Source: SIG565 sp045594065 (lineage in GTDB: Bacteria; Bacillota; Clostridia; Oscillospirales; Acutalibacteraceae). From it: a stretch of DNA of 50,259 bases. The stretch spans positions 1 through 50,259 of the forward strand of contig JAZNXU010000034.1 in NCBI GenBank assembly GCA_045594065.1. The letters are read 5' to 3'. This document shows, piece by piece, positions 33,731 through 41,455 of the stretch. Under the pieces are notes generated by a model. That model was not told the DNA's origin and did no database searches. It saw nothing but the letters and a program-made list of their open reading frames with translations. A program made the position numbers and the translations under genes. Every line of letters begins with the position of its first letter. The stretch's first letter is position 1.

Positions 33731-34700
33731 ATTTTTTCTTCCTTTCCTCGCTCTTTTCATAAGCTTTTATTATTTCCTGCACCAGCTTATGACGAACTAC
33801 ATCTCTGCCAGTTAATTTAATAATTGCAATATTATCGATGTTTTTAAGCACCGAAATACACTCTTTAAGACCCGATTTTTTGCCCACAGGTAGATCAATT
33901 TGCGTGATATCGCCGGTAACTACTATTTTAGAGTTAGCACCGAGTCTAGTTAAAAACATCTTCATTTGTTCATTTGTGGTATTTTGAGCTTCATCAAGAA
34001 TAATAAAGCTGTCATCAAGCGTTCTACCGCGCATATATGCAAGCGGTGCTACTTCGATTTCACCGCGTTCCTGACACCGCTGAAAGGTTTCGGGGCCAAG
34101 CATATCATAAAGCGCATCATAAAGGGGGCGCAAATACGGATCAACCTTTTGTTGTAGGTCGCCCGGCAAAAAGCCTAAACTCTCGCCTGCCTCAACAGCG
34201 GGTCTTGTTAGAATAATACGATTAATTTGTTTAGAACGAAAAGCCATAACCGCCATAGCAACTGCTAAATAGGTTTTACCAGTACCGGCGGGACCAACGC
34301 CAATCGTAATTGTATTGTTTTTAATAGCCTGAACATATTTTTGCTGACCTAAAGTTTTAGGCTTTACAGGTCTGCCCTTAATGGTAACAGCAATACATTC
34401 GGCAGATTTTAATTCCTCGATTTTTGAAACATCACCGTCATCGACAAGACCTATAATATAATCTATGTTTTGTTCAGTAATAGACTCGCCTTTTTCGATA
34501 AGAGAAATAAGCCCATCAATAACGCTAACAGACAATTCAACATTTTCGGGTTCTCCACAAATCTTAAGGAGATCCGAATGGCTCGTTATTACAACCTTAT
34601 AGCGCTTTTCAATGATATTTATGTTTTCGTCATAATTCCCGAAAAGCAGAGAAATATGGTCAAGATTCTTGATTTTTATGGTTTTTTCCGTAAAATTCAC
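33717..34700 (-). CDS. phoH: PhoH family ATPase
   Basis: P-loop NTPase of 327 aa. The N-terminal segment (about 1-110) is followed by Walker A GPAGTGKT and Walker B FIILDEAQN, with VTGDITQIDLP as the helicase-like motif. PhoH-like proteins act in RNA metabolism together with YbeY, its neighbour; the exact reaction is unsettled. The best start is the GTG at 34700, which aligns the N-terminus (VNFTEKTIKIK) with B. subtilis PhoH, although GGAG is closer than usual. Longer readings would run into yqfD. Confidence 0.9.
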   Translation of the reverse strand: MNFTEKTIKIKNLDHISLLFGNYDENINIIEKRYKVVITSHSDLLKICGEPENVELSVSVIDGLISLIEKGESITEQNIDYIIGLVDDGDVSKIEELKSAECIAVTIKGRPVKPKTLGQQKYVQAIKNNTITIGVGPAGTGKTYLAVAMAVMAFRSKQINRIILTRPAVEAGESLGFLPGDLQQKVDPYLRPLYDALYDMLGPETFQRCQERGEIEVAPLAYMRGRTLDDSFIILDEAQNTTNEQMKMFLTRLGANSKIVVTGDITQIDLPVGKKSGLKECISVLKNIDNIAIIKLTGRDVVRHKLVQEIIKAYEKSEERKKKYDKS

Positions 34701-34740
34701 GCTCCAGCATATTATTAATTTAAGTATAACATATTTTTCC

Positions 34741-35907
34741 CTAATTTGAAACATCAAAAATTAAATTTTCTTCTGAACCTATATATTTATTATACCTTAT
34801 TTCATATTTTAAAGTTATTCCCTGCTCATTTTCGCTTATATTCCGCTCAAGAATTTCACATTCACCCGATATTTTCCTAATCTTTTCATCCATCTGCTTA
34901 GTTAATTCTTCTAACAATTCACTTCTCGTATACAAATATTCATAGGTTTCACAAATATGAAATGATTTATTATATATCTTAATCGGCATTTTTTCACCGA
35001 ATAAATATATATTTTCAACGCTAACTTGCTCATCAAATTCCCCTGCTGTACTACCAAGATAAAGCGGAATTTTAATTCCAAAAAATTCAAGTACCGATTT
35101 ATTAACTACCTTACCTGTTAAACGCCTCTTTTCCTGGGAAAACACGCTGGAAACCTCTACACTCTCGGTAATATCAGCTTTAATATTAGCTTTAGCATGA
35201 ATAAATTTATTTACTCCGCTGATATCCGACACTCCGCTTACCAGCAAATCGCCTTTTTTCACCGCTTGACCCTTTTGTACTGCGGGAACTCCCGATTCAA
35301 CAAGAATTTCTGAAATAATGCAATTATAGTCAGATACTATATTGCACGGAACATCTTTATCGGTGCTGTTTTTAATTTCGGACACATTTACCGTAACCCT
35401 CGAGCCCTCAACATTAAAAGAACACCAAGAAAGCCCCTTACACTCAAGCAATAATTTCTCTCTTAAAAGTTGTGAATCTATATTCTTAGTCATAACTCCG
35501 TTTTTAATTCCTATATTTTCACATGCGGTTAGAATTGCATTGGTGGGCACACTCTCATTGCCAACAACAATTATGTTCCAAACAAACATTGCTAAAATAT
35601 TAAGAGTTATAAAAAAGAGAAACACACCTACAGGAATTCCCAAGCGCCATATATATCTTCTAGTTAAAAACACTAAACCGAACTTTTTGAGAATTTTAAT
35701 TTTAAAATGTGTTTTACCTTTAATTGTTCTCAAATTCTTAAAATCCCTAATTGAGATTTTAAGTCTTATACTGTTTTTATCACTTTCAATATCCCATACA
35801 TTAATACGATTAGCGGCAAATAGGTTTAGTATCTTTTCGCAAAATTCACCTGAAACCAAAATTTCAACATATCCTGTTAAATATCTGTATAAATTTATAA
35901 TAAGCAT
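34741..35907 (-). CDS. yqfD: sporulation protein YqfD
   Basis: A 388-aa membrane protein of the YqfD family. A cytoplasmic N-terminal domain (about 1-90) precedes one membrane segment (LGIPVGVFLFFITLNILAMFVW, about 88-110) and a large outer domain with POTRA-like beginnings (VVGNESVPTNAILTAC) and a biotinyl-like barrel (PAVQKGQAVKKGDLLVSG). In bacilli it is SigE-controlled and needed for efficient sporulation. AGGGGAC precedes the start. It is co-directional with yqfC and phoH, the conserved order. Confidence 0.92.
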   Translation of the reverse strand: MLIINLYRYLTGYVEILVSGEFCEKILNLFAANRINVWDIESDKNSIRLKISIRDFKNLRTIKGKTHFKIKILKKFGLVFLTRRYIWRLGIPVGVFLFFITLNILAMFVWNIIVVGNESVPTNAILTACENIGIKNGVMTKNIDSQLLREKLLLECKGLSWCSFNVEGSRVTVNVSEIKNSTDKDVPCNIVSDYNCIISEILVESGVPAVQKGQAVKKGDLLVSGVSDISGVNKFIHAKANIKADITESVEVSSVFSQEKRRLTGKVVNKSVLEFFGIKIPLYLGSTAGEFDEQVSVENIYLFGEKMPIKIYNKSFHICETYEYLYTRSELLEELTKQMDEKIRKISGECEILERNISENEQGITLKYEIRYNKYIGSEENLIFDVSN

Positions 35908-35916
35908 ATCTGTCCC

Positions 35917-36219
35917 CTAAACCGAAAACTCGACCGAAAATACAAAGCCGGAAAACACTATCTGATAGTCTGCAAAAGAGGTTATTTTGAAATCCTTTCC
36001 CATAAATGTAATAAATCCATTCTTAACACTGATTTTTACGATACTTTCTTCATACTCTATAATTCCAAAACAGCCGTCTATTTGCACCTGAGAATTTCCA
36101 AACAAAGTAATAAGCGGCAAATTTTTGCCGATTACCACAGGGACCTCATCTGTAAATTTAAGCAATTGAATTTTTTTCGTTTTGCCCTTATTAATACCTG
36201 TTTTAATCTTTTTAACCAT
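35917..36219 (-). CDS. yqfC: YabP/YqfC family sporulation protein
   Basis: A 100-aa beta-rich protein with repeated short strands (VVIGKNLPLITLFGNSQVQI, then IIEYEESIVKISVKNGFITFMG) typical of the YabP/YqfC family. B. subtilis yqfC-yqfD are transcribed by SigE in the mother cell. It lies 9 bp before yqfD and heads the long minus-strand run to mutS2. The ribosome site is weak (TTGGTGTTAAT). Confidence 0.88.
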   Translation of the reverse strand: MVKKIKTGINKGKTKKIQLLKFTDEVPVVIGKNLPLITLFGNSQVQIDGCFGIIEYEESIVKISVKNGFITFMGKDFKITSFADYQIVFSGFVFSVEFSV

Positions 36220-36297
36220 ATTAACACCAAGCTTTCTAAATTAAAATATGAAAGCGGTGACTTAATAATTCATAACTACTACTGAGGAGGGCGTTTT

Positions 36298-37341
36298 TTG
36301 ACAATAACTATAAAGAAATTTAAAGAAATTACTCTTTTAATCGGTATTATTTGTTTATTATCAATGCTCTTGATAAATCCTGAAATCACAAAAAAATCAG
36401 CACTCGAGGGTTTATTGCTTAGTAGCAATGTTATTATTCCATCACTATTTCCCTTTATGGTAGGGGTACTTTTGATATCTAAATCAGGGATTTTATATTC
36501 ACTCCCCGTTCCAAAACGATTTGACCGTTTTAAACTGCCTATTATAATTTTTATACTTTCAAATCTTGGTGGGTATCCAATCGGGGCGAAAATTATCAGT
36601 GAAGAATATAGCAAAGGTTGTCTTAATAAAAACAACGCTGAGCTGCTATTACTCTCTTGTATTAATGCAGGACCATCTTTTATAATACTGACTGTTGGAA
36701 GCGGAATTTTAAATTCAACTGCCAGCGGTTTAATTCTCTTTGCAGCCAACATTTTATCATCGCTTGTTATTTTTATCTGCCTTTCTAAAAAGTTGTGCAA
36801 TAGCGCAGAAAAGAGCGGAACTTCGCAAAAGTTTACCGAAGTATTTGTAAATTCAGTGGCCGATTCTTCGACAGCAATGCTGAATATATGCGGGTACATT
36901 GTGGTAGCCTCTACCTTGCTGGGATTAGTGAACATTATGGAAATTTCGAGTGCATTTAAATCCTTTCTAAGCTATTTCTTAGAAATAAGTAACGCTGTTG
37001 TAAGCACGAAAAATGTTTATGTTTTGTCTGCAATTTTGGGATTTAGCAGTCTATCAATCATATTTCAAGTACTGCATATATCCCGTGAATTTGCACCCTC
37101 AATTACCAAGGTTATCTTTTCAAGAATAGTACACGCATTATTATCGGCGAGCTTCACATTTATTCTTCTAAAGATATTTTCAATAAAAATCGAAACAGTC
37201 AGTAACATTGAAAACCGAAATGTCGTTCTTGGTAACTCGTCAGTTATTCTAAGTATTATGCTCATAATTACGACAGCAGTATTTATCTATTCGCTGAGTT
37301 CAAAGAAATATTGTGGAAAAATTAATGTAGATATTTTTTAA
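36298..37341 (+). CDS. ylbJ: sporulation integral membrane protein YlbJ
   Basis: A 347-aa multi-pass membrane protein with about eight hydrophobic segments, a nucleoside-recognition (Gate) type fold, and the conserved NLGGYPIGAKIISEEY and CINAGPSFIILTVGSG stretches of YlbJ. In B. subtilis it is a SigE-regulated gene needed for heat-resistant spores. The start is TTG at 36298 with a strong GAGGAGGG site. It is divergent from yqfC, so the 78-bp gap between them must hold promoters for both. Confidence 0.9.
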   Translation: MTITIKKFKEITLLIGIICLLSMLLINPEITKKSALEGLLLSSNVIIPSLFPFMVGVLLISKSGILYSLPVPKRFDRFKLPIIIFILSNLGGYPIGAKIISEEYSKGCLNKNNAELLLLSCINAGPSFIILTVGSGILNSTASGLILFAANILSSLVIFICLSKKLCNSAEKSGTSQKFTEVFVNSVADSSTAMLNICGYIVVASTLLGLVNIMEISSAFKSFLSYFLEISNAVVSTKNVYVLSAILGFSSLSIIFQVLHISREFAPSITKVIFSRIVHALLSASFTFILLKIFSIKIETVSNIENRNVVLGNSSVILSIMLIITTAVFIYSLSSKKYCGKINVDIF

Positions 37342-37349
37342 ATTGAGTA

Positions 37350-37377
37350 TTGACAAAAGGCGTTTTTGTGGTATAAT
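37350..37377 (+). promoter_or_regulatory. tRNA promoter
   Basis: Perfect TTGACA (37350-37355) and TATAAT (37372-37377) with a 16-bp spacer, 13 bp before tRNA-His: a strong promoter suited to a stable RNA. Confidence 0.8.
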
Positions 37378-37389
37378 TGGTGCATATGC

Positions 37390-37467
37390 GGTGGATGTAG
37401 CTTAGTTGGTTAAAGCGCCAGTTTGTGGCACTGGAGACCGTGGGTTCGAGTCCCATCTTCCACCCCA
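37390..37467 (+). tRNA. tRNA-His(GTG)
   Basis: Cloverleaf with the extra G-1 opposite C73 that marks histidine tRNAs. The anticodon arm is CCAGT-TTGTGGC-ACTGG (anticodon GTG), the T loop is TTCGAGT, and CCA is encoded. The acceptor stem GTGGATG/CTTCCAC has a T-T mismatch at pair 6-67. Confidence 0.92.
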
Positions 37468-37471
37468 CATA

Positions 37472-37506
37472 AAAAGGCTTTGGCGTAAGATCGTCCAAAG
37501 CCTTTT
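37472..37506 (+). terminator. terminator after tRNA-His
   Basis: AAAAGGCTTTGG (37472-37483) pairs with CCAAAGCCTTTT (37495-37506). It lies between the two tRNAs; tRNA-Gln may rely on read-through because no second clear promoter was seen. Confidence 0.75.
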
Positions 37507-37520
37507 AAAAAATTAAATAT

Positions 37521-37595
37521 TGGGGTGTCGTCAAGCGGTAAGACACAGCACTTTGACTGCTGCATTCGTAGGTTCGAATCCTGCCACCCCAGCCA
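37521..37595 (+). tRNA. tRNA-Gln(TTG)
   Basis: A 75-nt cloverleaf. Acceptor TGGGGTG pairs with CACCCCA, the discriminator is G, the anticodon arm is CAGCA-CTTTGAC-TGCTG (anticodon TTG), the T loop is TTCGAAT, and CCA is encoded. Confidence 0.94.
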
Positions 37596-37631
37596 GAAAA
37601 CGACAGATTCCGACAGGAATCTGTCGTTTTC
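37596..37631 (+). terminator. terminator after tRNA-Gln
   Basis: A perfect 16-bp stem, GAAAACGACAGATTCC (37596-37611) with 37616-37631, loop GACA, ending in TTTTC. Confidence 0.85.
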
Positions 37632-37990
37632 AACTAAATCCACCCTTGCGGGTGGGTGAAATATTGCTTCGCAATGTGAAATACGCCTGCGGCGTGCAAA
37701 ATTCGCTGTGAACAACAAGTGGATGGATTTAATTTCACTTGTTGCGTCAGCATCAAATTTCACAATTTACGAAGTGAATTATTTCACCGTGAGCGCACGC
37801 GAGCGATTTCACTAAAAAATGCGAGAGTTCGAATTCATACGCAAAACTGCCGAAAATATCTTTTTTGTAGCCCATAGCCAGAAAACAAAACAACACCCTC
37901 GGCGGTGCTGTTTTATTTTTTGCTTTTTGCAGGATGAGAACCGTAGATTCCTCATAATAACCAATGCTGCTTTCACGAAATTTGTTTCTG
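37632..37990. repeat. hairpin-rich non-coding repeat beside tRNA-Gln
   Basis: No convincing gene. The stretch is a chain of short hairpins (CCACCC-TTGC-GGGTGG; ATTGC-TTC-GCAAT; ACGCC-TGC-GGCGT) joined by a recurring GTGAAAT/ATTTCAC unit. AGCCAGAAAAC, spanning the 3' end of tRNA-Gln (37591-37601), recurs at 37876-37886, and a T-arm-like GAGAGTTCGAATTC lies just before the second copy (about 37825). A hairpin near 37890-37915 looks like a terminator on the minus strand (CAGCACC/GGTGTTG plus a T tract). An open frame on the minus strand here has no ribosome site and is probably chance. Confidence 0.5.
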
Positions 37991-38026
37991 AACATAAAAT
38001 ATATAAAATGTTTAGGAGGTAATGTT

Positions 38027-38527
38027 GTGGAAAAAAGCATTAATGATTATATTAACGAGCTAAGAGAAATGCAGTCCCGAAGTAGGTTTAATGAAGCTAG
38101 AATTGCTGTCAATACCAGTCCTGCTGAAATGCCAGTACCGCCCGCAAATAATGCAACAGGTATTTTAAAGTTATCTGTTACCCACTCACAAAACACATTT
38201 CCAGTAGCGGGTGCTCAATTTAGTGTGACCGATAAAAACGGAAATGTTGTAAACGAGGGTACTACCGATATGAGTGGGAAATCGCCTAATCTGACGCTGC
38301 CTGCTATCCCAAAATCCCTCAGCGAACAGCCCGGTACTAATTTAATTAATTCGGCGGTGTTTTATGATGTAACAATAGATGCAGAAAACTATATACCGTT
38401 TACTATCAAAAATATACCTGTATTTGAGGGCGTTACTACCCTACAAAATTTTGATATGACATTCTTCGGCGCTTCACCAGACGGACAGCCGCGTATTATA
38501 ACCTTACCTACTGAAAATAGTTTATGA
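38027..38527 (+). CDS. Cna-B/carboxypeptidase-regulatory-like protein of unknown function
   Basis: A 166-aa protein I do not recognise as a named family. A helical N-terminus (about 1-40; INDYINELREMQSRSRF) is followed by a beta-sandwich segment (about 48-150) of the carboxypeptidase-regulatory/Cna-B type: LKLSVTHSQNTFPVAGAQFS, VTDKNGNVVNEGTTD, and YDVTIDAENYIPFTI. There is no signal peptide or membrane segment. I chose the GTG at 38027, with AGGAGGTAAT upstream. The gene ends 10 bp before the SpoIID-like gene, so the two probably form an operon and may act together on the spore or cell wall. Confidence 0.7.
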   Translation: MEKSINDYINELREMQSRSRFNEARIAVNTSPAEMPVPPANNATGILKLSVTHSQNTFPVAGAQFSVTDKNGNVVNEGTTDMSGKSPNLTLPAIPKSLSEQPGTNLINSAVFYDVTIDAENYIPFTIKNIPVFEGVTTLQNFDMTFFGASPDGQPRIITLPTENSL

Positions 38528-38537
38528 GGTGAAATGT

Positions 38538-39899
38538 ATGGCAGTATTAACACCTGTAGTTCCCGAAACTATTACAGTGCACCTAGGCGCCCCCGATACT
38601 CCTGCTGAAAATGTAACCGTGTCTTTTACAGATTACATAAAAAATGTGGCATCAAGTGAAATTTACCCCACTTGGCCCGAAGAGGCTTTAAGAGCGAATA
38701 TATACGCAATTATCAGTTTTGCGCTTAACCGTGTGTACACCGAATGGTATCCGTCAAGAGGGTATAATTTTGATATAACCAATACCACCGCACTTGACCA
38801 AGCTTTTTACAAAGACAGAGATATATATGAAAATATAAGCCGAATTGTTGATGACATTTTCAACGATTATGTAGTCCGTCAGGGCGAAGTTCAACCCCTG
38901 TTCACCCAGTTTTGCAATGGCACAACCTCACAATGCGCAGGACTTTCCCAATGGGGCACCGTTCGCCTTGCTGAGCAAGGCTATACACCCTACCGTATTT
39001 TGCAGAACTATTACGGCGACGATATCGGAATAGTTGAAGATGCTCCAGTAAGCGATGTTCCAGAATCCTACCCCGGCTCGCCGTTAATAATAGGCAGTGC
39101 AGGAAATGATGTTAGAATTATTCAACAGCAACTAAACCGAATACGCCGAAACTATCCCGCGATACCTGAAATCAATATAACAACGGGTATTTTCGATGCT
39201 GAAACCCGCGAGGCAGTTGAAGTCTTTCAAGAAATTTTCAATCTAAATGTAACTGGCACGGTTGATAAATCCACTTGGTACAAGATTAAAGAAATTTTTA
39301 ACGGTGTAAAAAGACTTGGAGAGTTGATAAGCGAGGGGCTTACCGAAGAAGAAGTCACAACACAATATGAATCCGAGCTTACTTATGGCTCAAGCGGATA
39401 CCCAGTAACCACAATTCAGTATTATCTGAATGTTATTGCGTACTTCAATCCCAACTTAAACCTATTCCCTATTTCTTCTATTTTCGATAATGCCACCCAA
39501 AACGCTGTATTGGTTTTTCAAACCGAATACGGACTACCGTCAACGGGCGTTGTAAATCGTGAAACATGGAATAAAATCACATCGGTTTACAGCGATATTT
39601 TAAGGTCTTTGCCTGCGGGTTATGAGGGTGAAGCCGCAAAATTATACCCCGGATATTTCATAACTCCCGGAGCAGTCGGTGATAATGTAACCGATTTACA
39701 AACCTATTTACTCAGAATTTCACAGGCCCTCGGCAACATACCGCCCGTTACGGTAAACGGAATTTATGATGAAACTACACGCGATGCGGTGTCGGTTTTC
39801 CAAGAGCTTTACGGTATACCTGCAACGGGCGCTACGGGTCCTGTTACATGGCAAAAAATTGCACAAATTTATGATTCTATAGTGTTTGGCGAGATTTAA
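38538..39899 (+). CDS. SpoIID-like protein with three peptidoglycan-binding repeats
   Basis: A 453-aa protein. The N-terminal part (about 10-165) resembles the SpoIID/LytB domain: PEEALRANIYAIISFAL aligns with the catalytic-Glu helix EALKAQAxAARTY of SpoIID, and CAGLSQWGTVRLAEQGYTPYRILQNYY with its closing motif, but the Arg-Thr of AARTY is missing. Three peptidoglycan_binding_1 units follow (about 175-250, 283-355, 382-450), each with D-V-x-x-x-Q, a G-x-F/Y-D-x-x-T stretch, V-F-Q and T-G-x-V-T-W. No signal peptide is visible, unusual for a wall enzyme, so it may be released by the mother cell. The ATG at 38538 has GAGGTG 6 bp upstream. Confidence 0.8.
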   Translation: MAVLTPVVPETITVHLGAPDTPAENVTVSFTDYIKNVASSEIYPTWPEEALRANIYAIISFALNRVYTEWYPSRGYNFDITNTTALDQAFYKDRDIYENISRIVDDIFNDYVVRQGEVQPLFTQFCNGTTSQCAGLSQWGTVRLAEQGYTPYRILQNYYGDDIGIVEDAPVSDVPESYPGSPLIIGSAGNDVRIIQQQLNRIRRNYPAIPEINITTGIFDAETREAVEVFQEIFNLNVTGTVDKSTWYKIKEIFNGVKRLGELISEGLTEEEVTTQYESELTYGSSGYPVTTIQYYLNVIAYFNPNLNLFPISSIFDNATQNAVLVFQTEYGLPSTGVVNRETWNKITSVYSDILRSLPAGYEGEAAKLYPGYFITPGAVGDNVTDLQTYLLRISQALGNIPPVTVNGIYDETTRDAVSVFQELYGIPATGATGPVTWQKIAQIYDSIVFGEI

Positions 39900-40881
39900 T
39901 TTTTAAATATATAAGAAGTAATGCAGGAAAAGCAATTTCAAAAACTAATATTATAAGATTCGCAATATCTGTGTGTAAAGCTGTTTGCAGAGCGCTAATA
40001 TTGCAGGTTACTAATAGGACAGCTGCTAAAATTGATGCAGTTGTCTTTTTATATGCCCTAAAGATATTTAAGATTACATTCACAGCAACCGCACATTTAA
40101 TTAGGCTTGAATAAAAATATACATAATAGGTAAATCCGTCAAGTCGGCTGAAATTTCGCCCGAATGACACAAGACTTGTGAGTGTTGCATACGGGTACTG
40201 TACATTAGCGGCGATTTCACTGCCTAAAACCAGCATAATATTAAGAACATAAATTACAACTAATGCGAAACCTGAGGCAATACCTAAATAATATACCTTT
40301 TTATCTTGACGAATGCTGTATTCCCTAAAGAAAAATGCAGGGATTATCAACTGACCGAAACTGTGTATAAAAAAAGTAAGCGACTGCCGAAGCAGTGTTT
40401 TAAAATCTAAATCAGTAATTTTCAGCGCACCAAAATCGAGTTTATTTAGTGAAAACAAAAAAACCGAAATGAATATAAATGCCGTTATAATAAAGGAAAA
40501 TAAAGCAAAAAGGTACAATACCTTTTTCTGCATTAATCCCAATATCATACATAATGCTATGAAAATAAAAGATATTATGAGTCGCGGTGTTTTGGGCAGA
40601 CGCATTGTATCAACAAAGCTGACATAATCTCTTGCGCAAATAATGAATATCACGACGCAAAACAATGCAACAATCCATTCGGCAAATTTCGGAACTTGTA
40701 TTGTGATTTTTCCAATCGTTACAATTAAAAAGCACAAAGCAGCCGTTGGAATGAGTGATAGAAGCAAAGAAAACAGCGCTGTTTCCACCCCTATTCCCTT
40801 GGGAAATACGATTACAGTATTACCTAGAATAAATATTGAAAGTAAAAAAATCTTATGCTTTATAAACGATTTTTCACTCAT
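39877..40881 (-). CDS. gerAB: GerAB-type spore germination permease
   Basis: Membrane subunit of a germinant receptor, 334 aa, with about ten hydrophobic segments, distantly related to amino-acid permeases (GerAB/YndE family). It binds the germinant in studied receptors. The ATG at 40881 has GGAGA upstream and overlaps the gerAC stop by 8 bp (ATGAGTGA). It is the last gene of the operon and is convergent with the SpoIID-like gene; the 3' ends overlap by 23 bp. Confidence 0.85.
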   Translation of the reverse strand: MSEKSFIKHKIFLLSIFILGNTVIVFPKGIGVETALFSLLLSLIPTAALCFLIVTIGKITIQVPKFAEWIVALFCVVIFIICARDYVSFVDTMRLPKTPRLIISFIFIALCMILGLMQKKVLYLFALFSFIITAFIFISVFLFSLNKLDFGALKITDLDFKTLLRQSLTFFIHSFGQLIIPAFFFREYSIRQDKKVYYLGIASGFALVVIYVLNIMLVLGSEIAANVQYPYATLTSLVSFGRNFSRLDGFTYYVYFYSSLIKCAVAVNVILNIFRAYKKTTASILAAVLLVTCNISALQTALHTDIANLIILVFEIAFPALLLIYLKIKSRQTL

Positions 40882-41455
40882 TTGCATTCTCCGAAATTTC
40901 AAATTTGTTTTCACTGCCAACCGAAATTAGCGGTGGTGTAGTTTTTTTGCGCGAAATATCAATAAACTTTGCATCAATGTTCTTTAAATCAATAAGCTCT
41001 GTTATTTCATAGCCTAAAAACTCACCCTCTTTAAGCTCAATTTTAGTGAATTCCTGAGCATCCTCACACAATACTAAATTTATTGATAGGCTTAATTGAC
41101 TGTTATTAAAAAGAAAAGATTGAAGCTCATCCTTTTTAAGAACATAAGTGTCTTTACTGCAAATAATCAGCGGGCAGTGAAAAAATGAGAGTTCCTTAGA
41201 AAAATTCTGTTGAAGAGTTTTAAAAGCCGTTTGCAGATTATCACCGCGTCCAATTAAATTTTCACCTTTAAAGCTACTTTCCTTTGCATTATCAGGTACA
41301 CTTACTGTTTCGGCAGTAATAATATATTCTTCCTTATATTCGGCTATTAATGCCGTCACAATAGTTCTATCCTCTGGCTCAGTGTAATCAGTTTTGGCGC
41401 AACCAGATAGCATTAACGCAATAACGCAAATTAATACTGCCAATCTCTTAATCAT
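40874..41455 (-). CDS. gerAC: GerAC-like germination lipoprotein, short form
   Basis: A 193-aa lipoprotein with lipobox LSGC (Cys19) and the N-terminal Ger(x)C features RTIVTALIAEYKEEYIITAE and SFFHCPLIICS. Standard GerC proteins are about 370-400 aa with three domains; here only the first domain and part of the second are present, ending at a normal stop that overlaps gerAB. No frameshift remnant of the missing half is visible downstream because gerAB starts immediately. It is either a true short variant or an old deletion. Confidence 0.8.
   Translation of the reverse strand: MIKRLAVLICVIALMLSGCAKTDYTEPEDRTIVTALIAEYKEEYIITAETVSVPDNAKESSFKGENLIGRGDNLQTAFKTLQQNFSKELSFFHCPLIICSKDTYVLKKDELQSFLFNNSQLSLSINLVLCEDAQEFTKIELKEGEFLGYEITELIDLKNIDAKFIDISRKKTTPPLISVGSENKFEISENANE

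Noticed and set aside
37753..38040. A 95-codon open frame on the minus strand beside tRNA-Gln
   Set aside because: It overlaps the hairpin-rich repeat and the ribosome site of the gene at 38027; no ribosome site of its own. Probably chance within the repeat.
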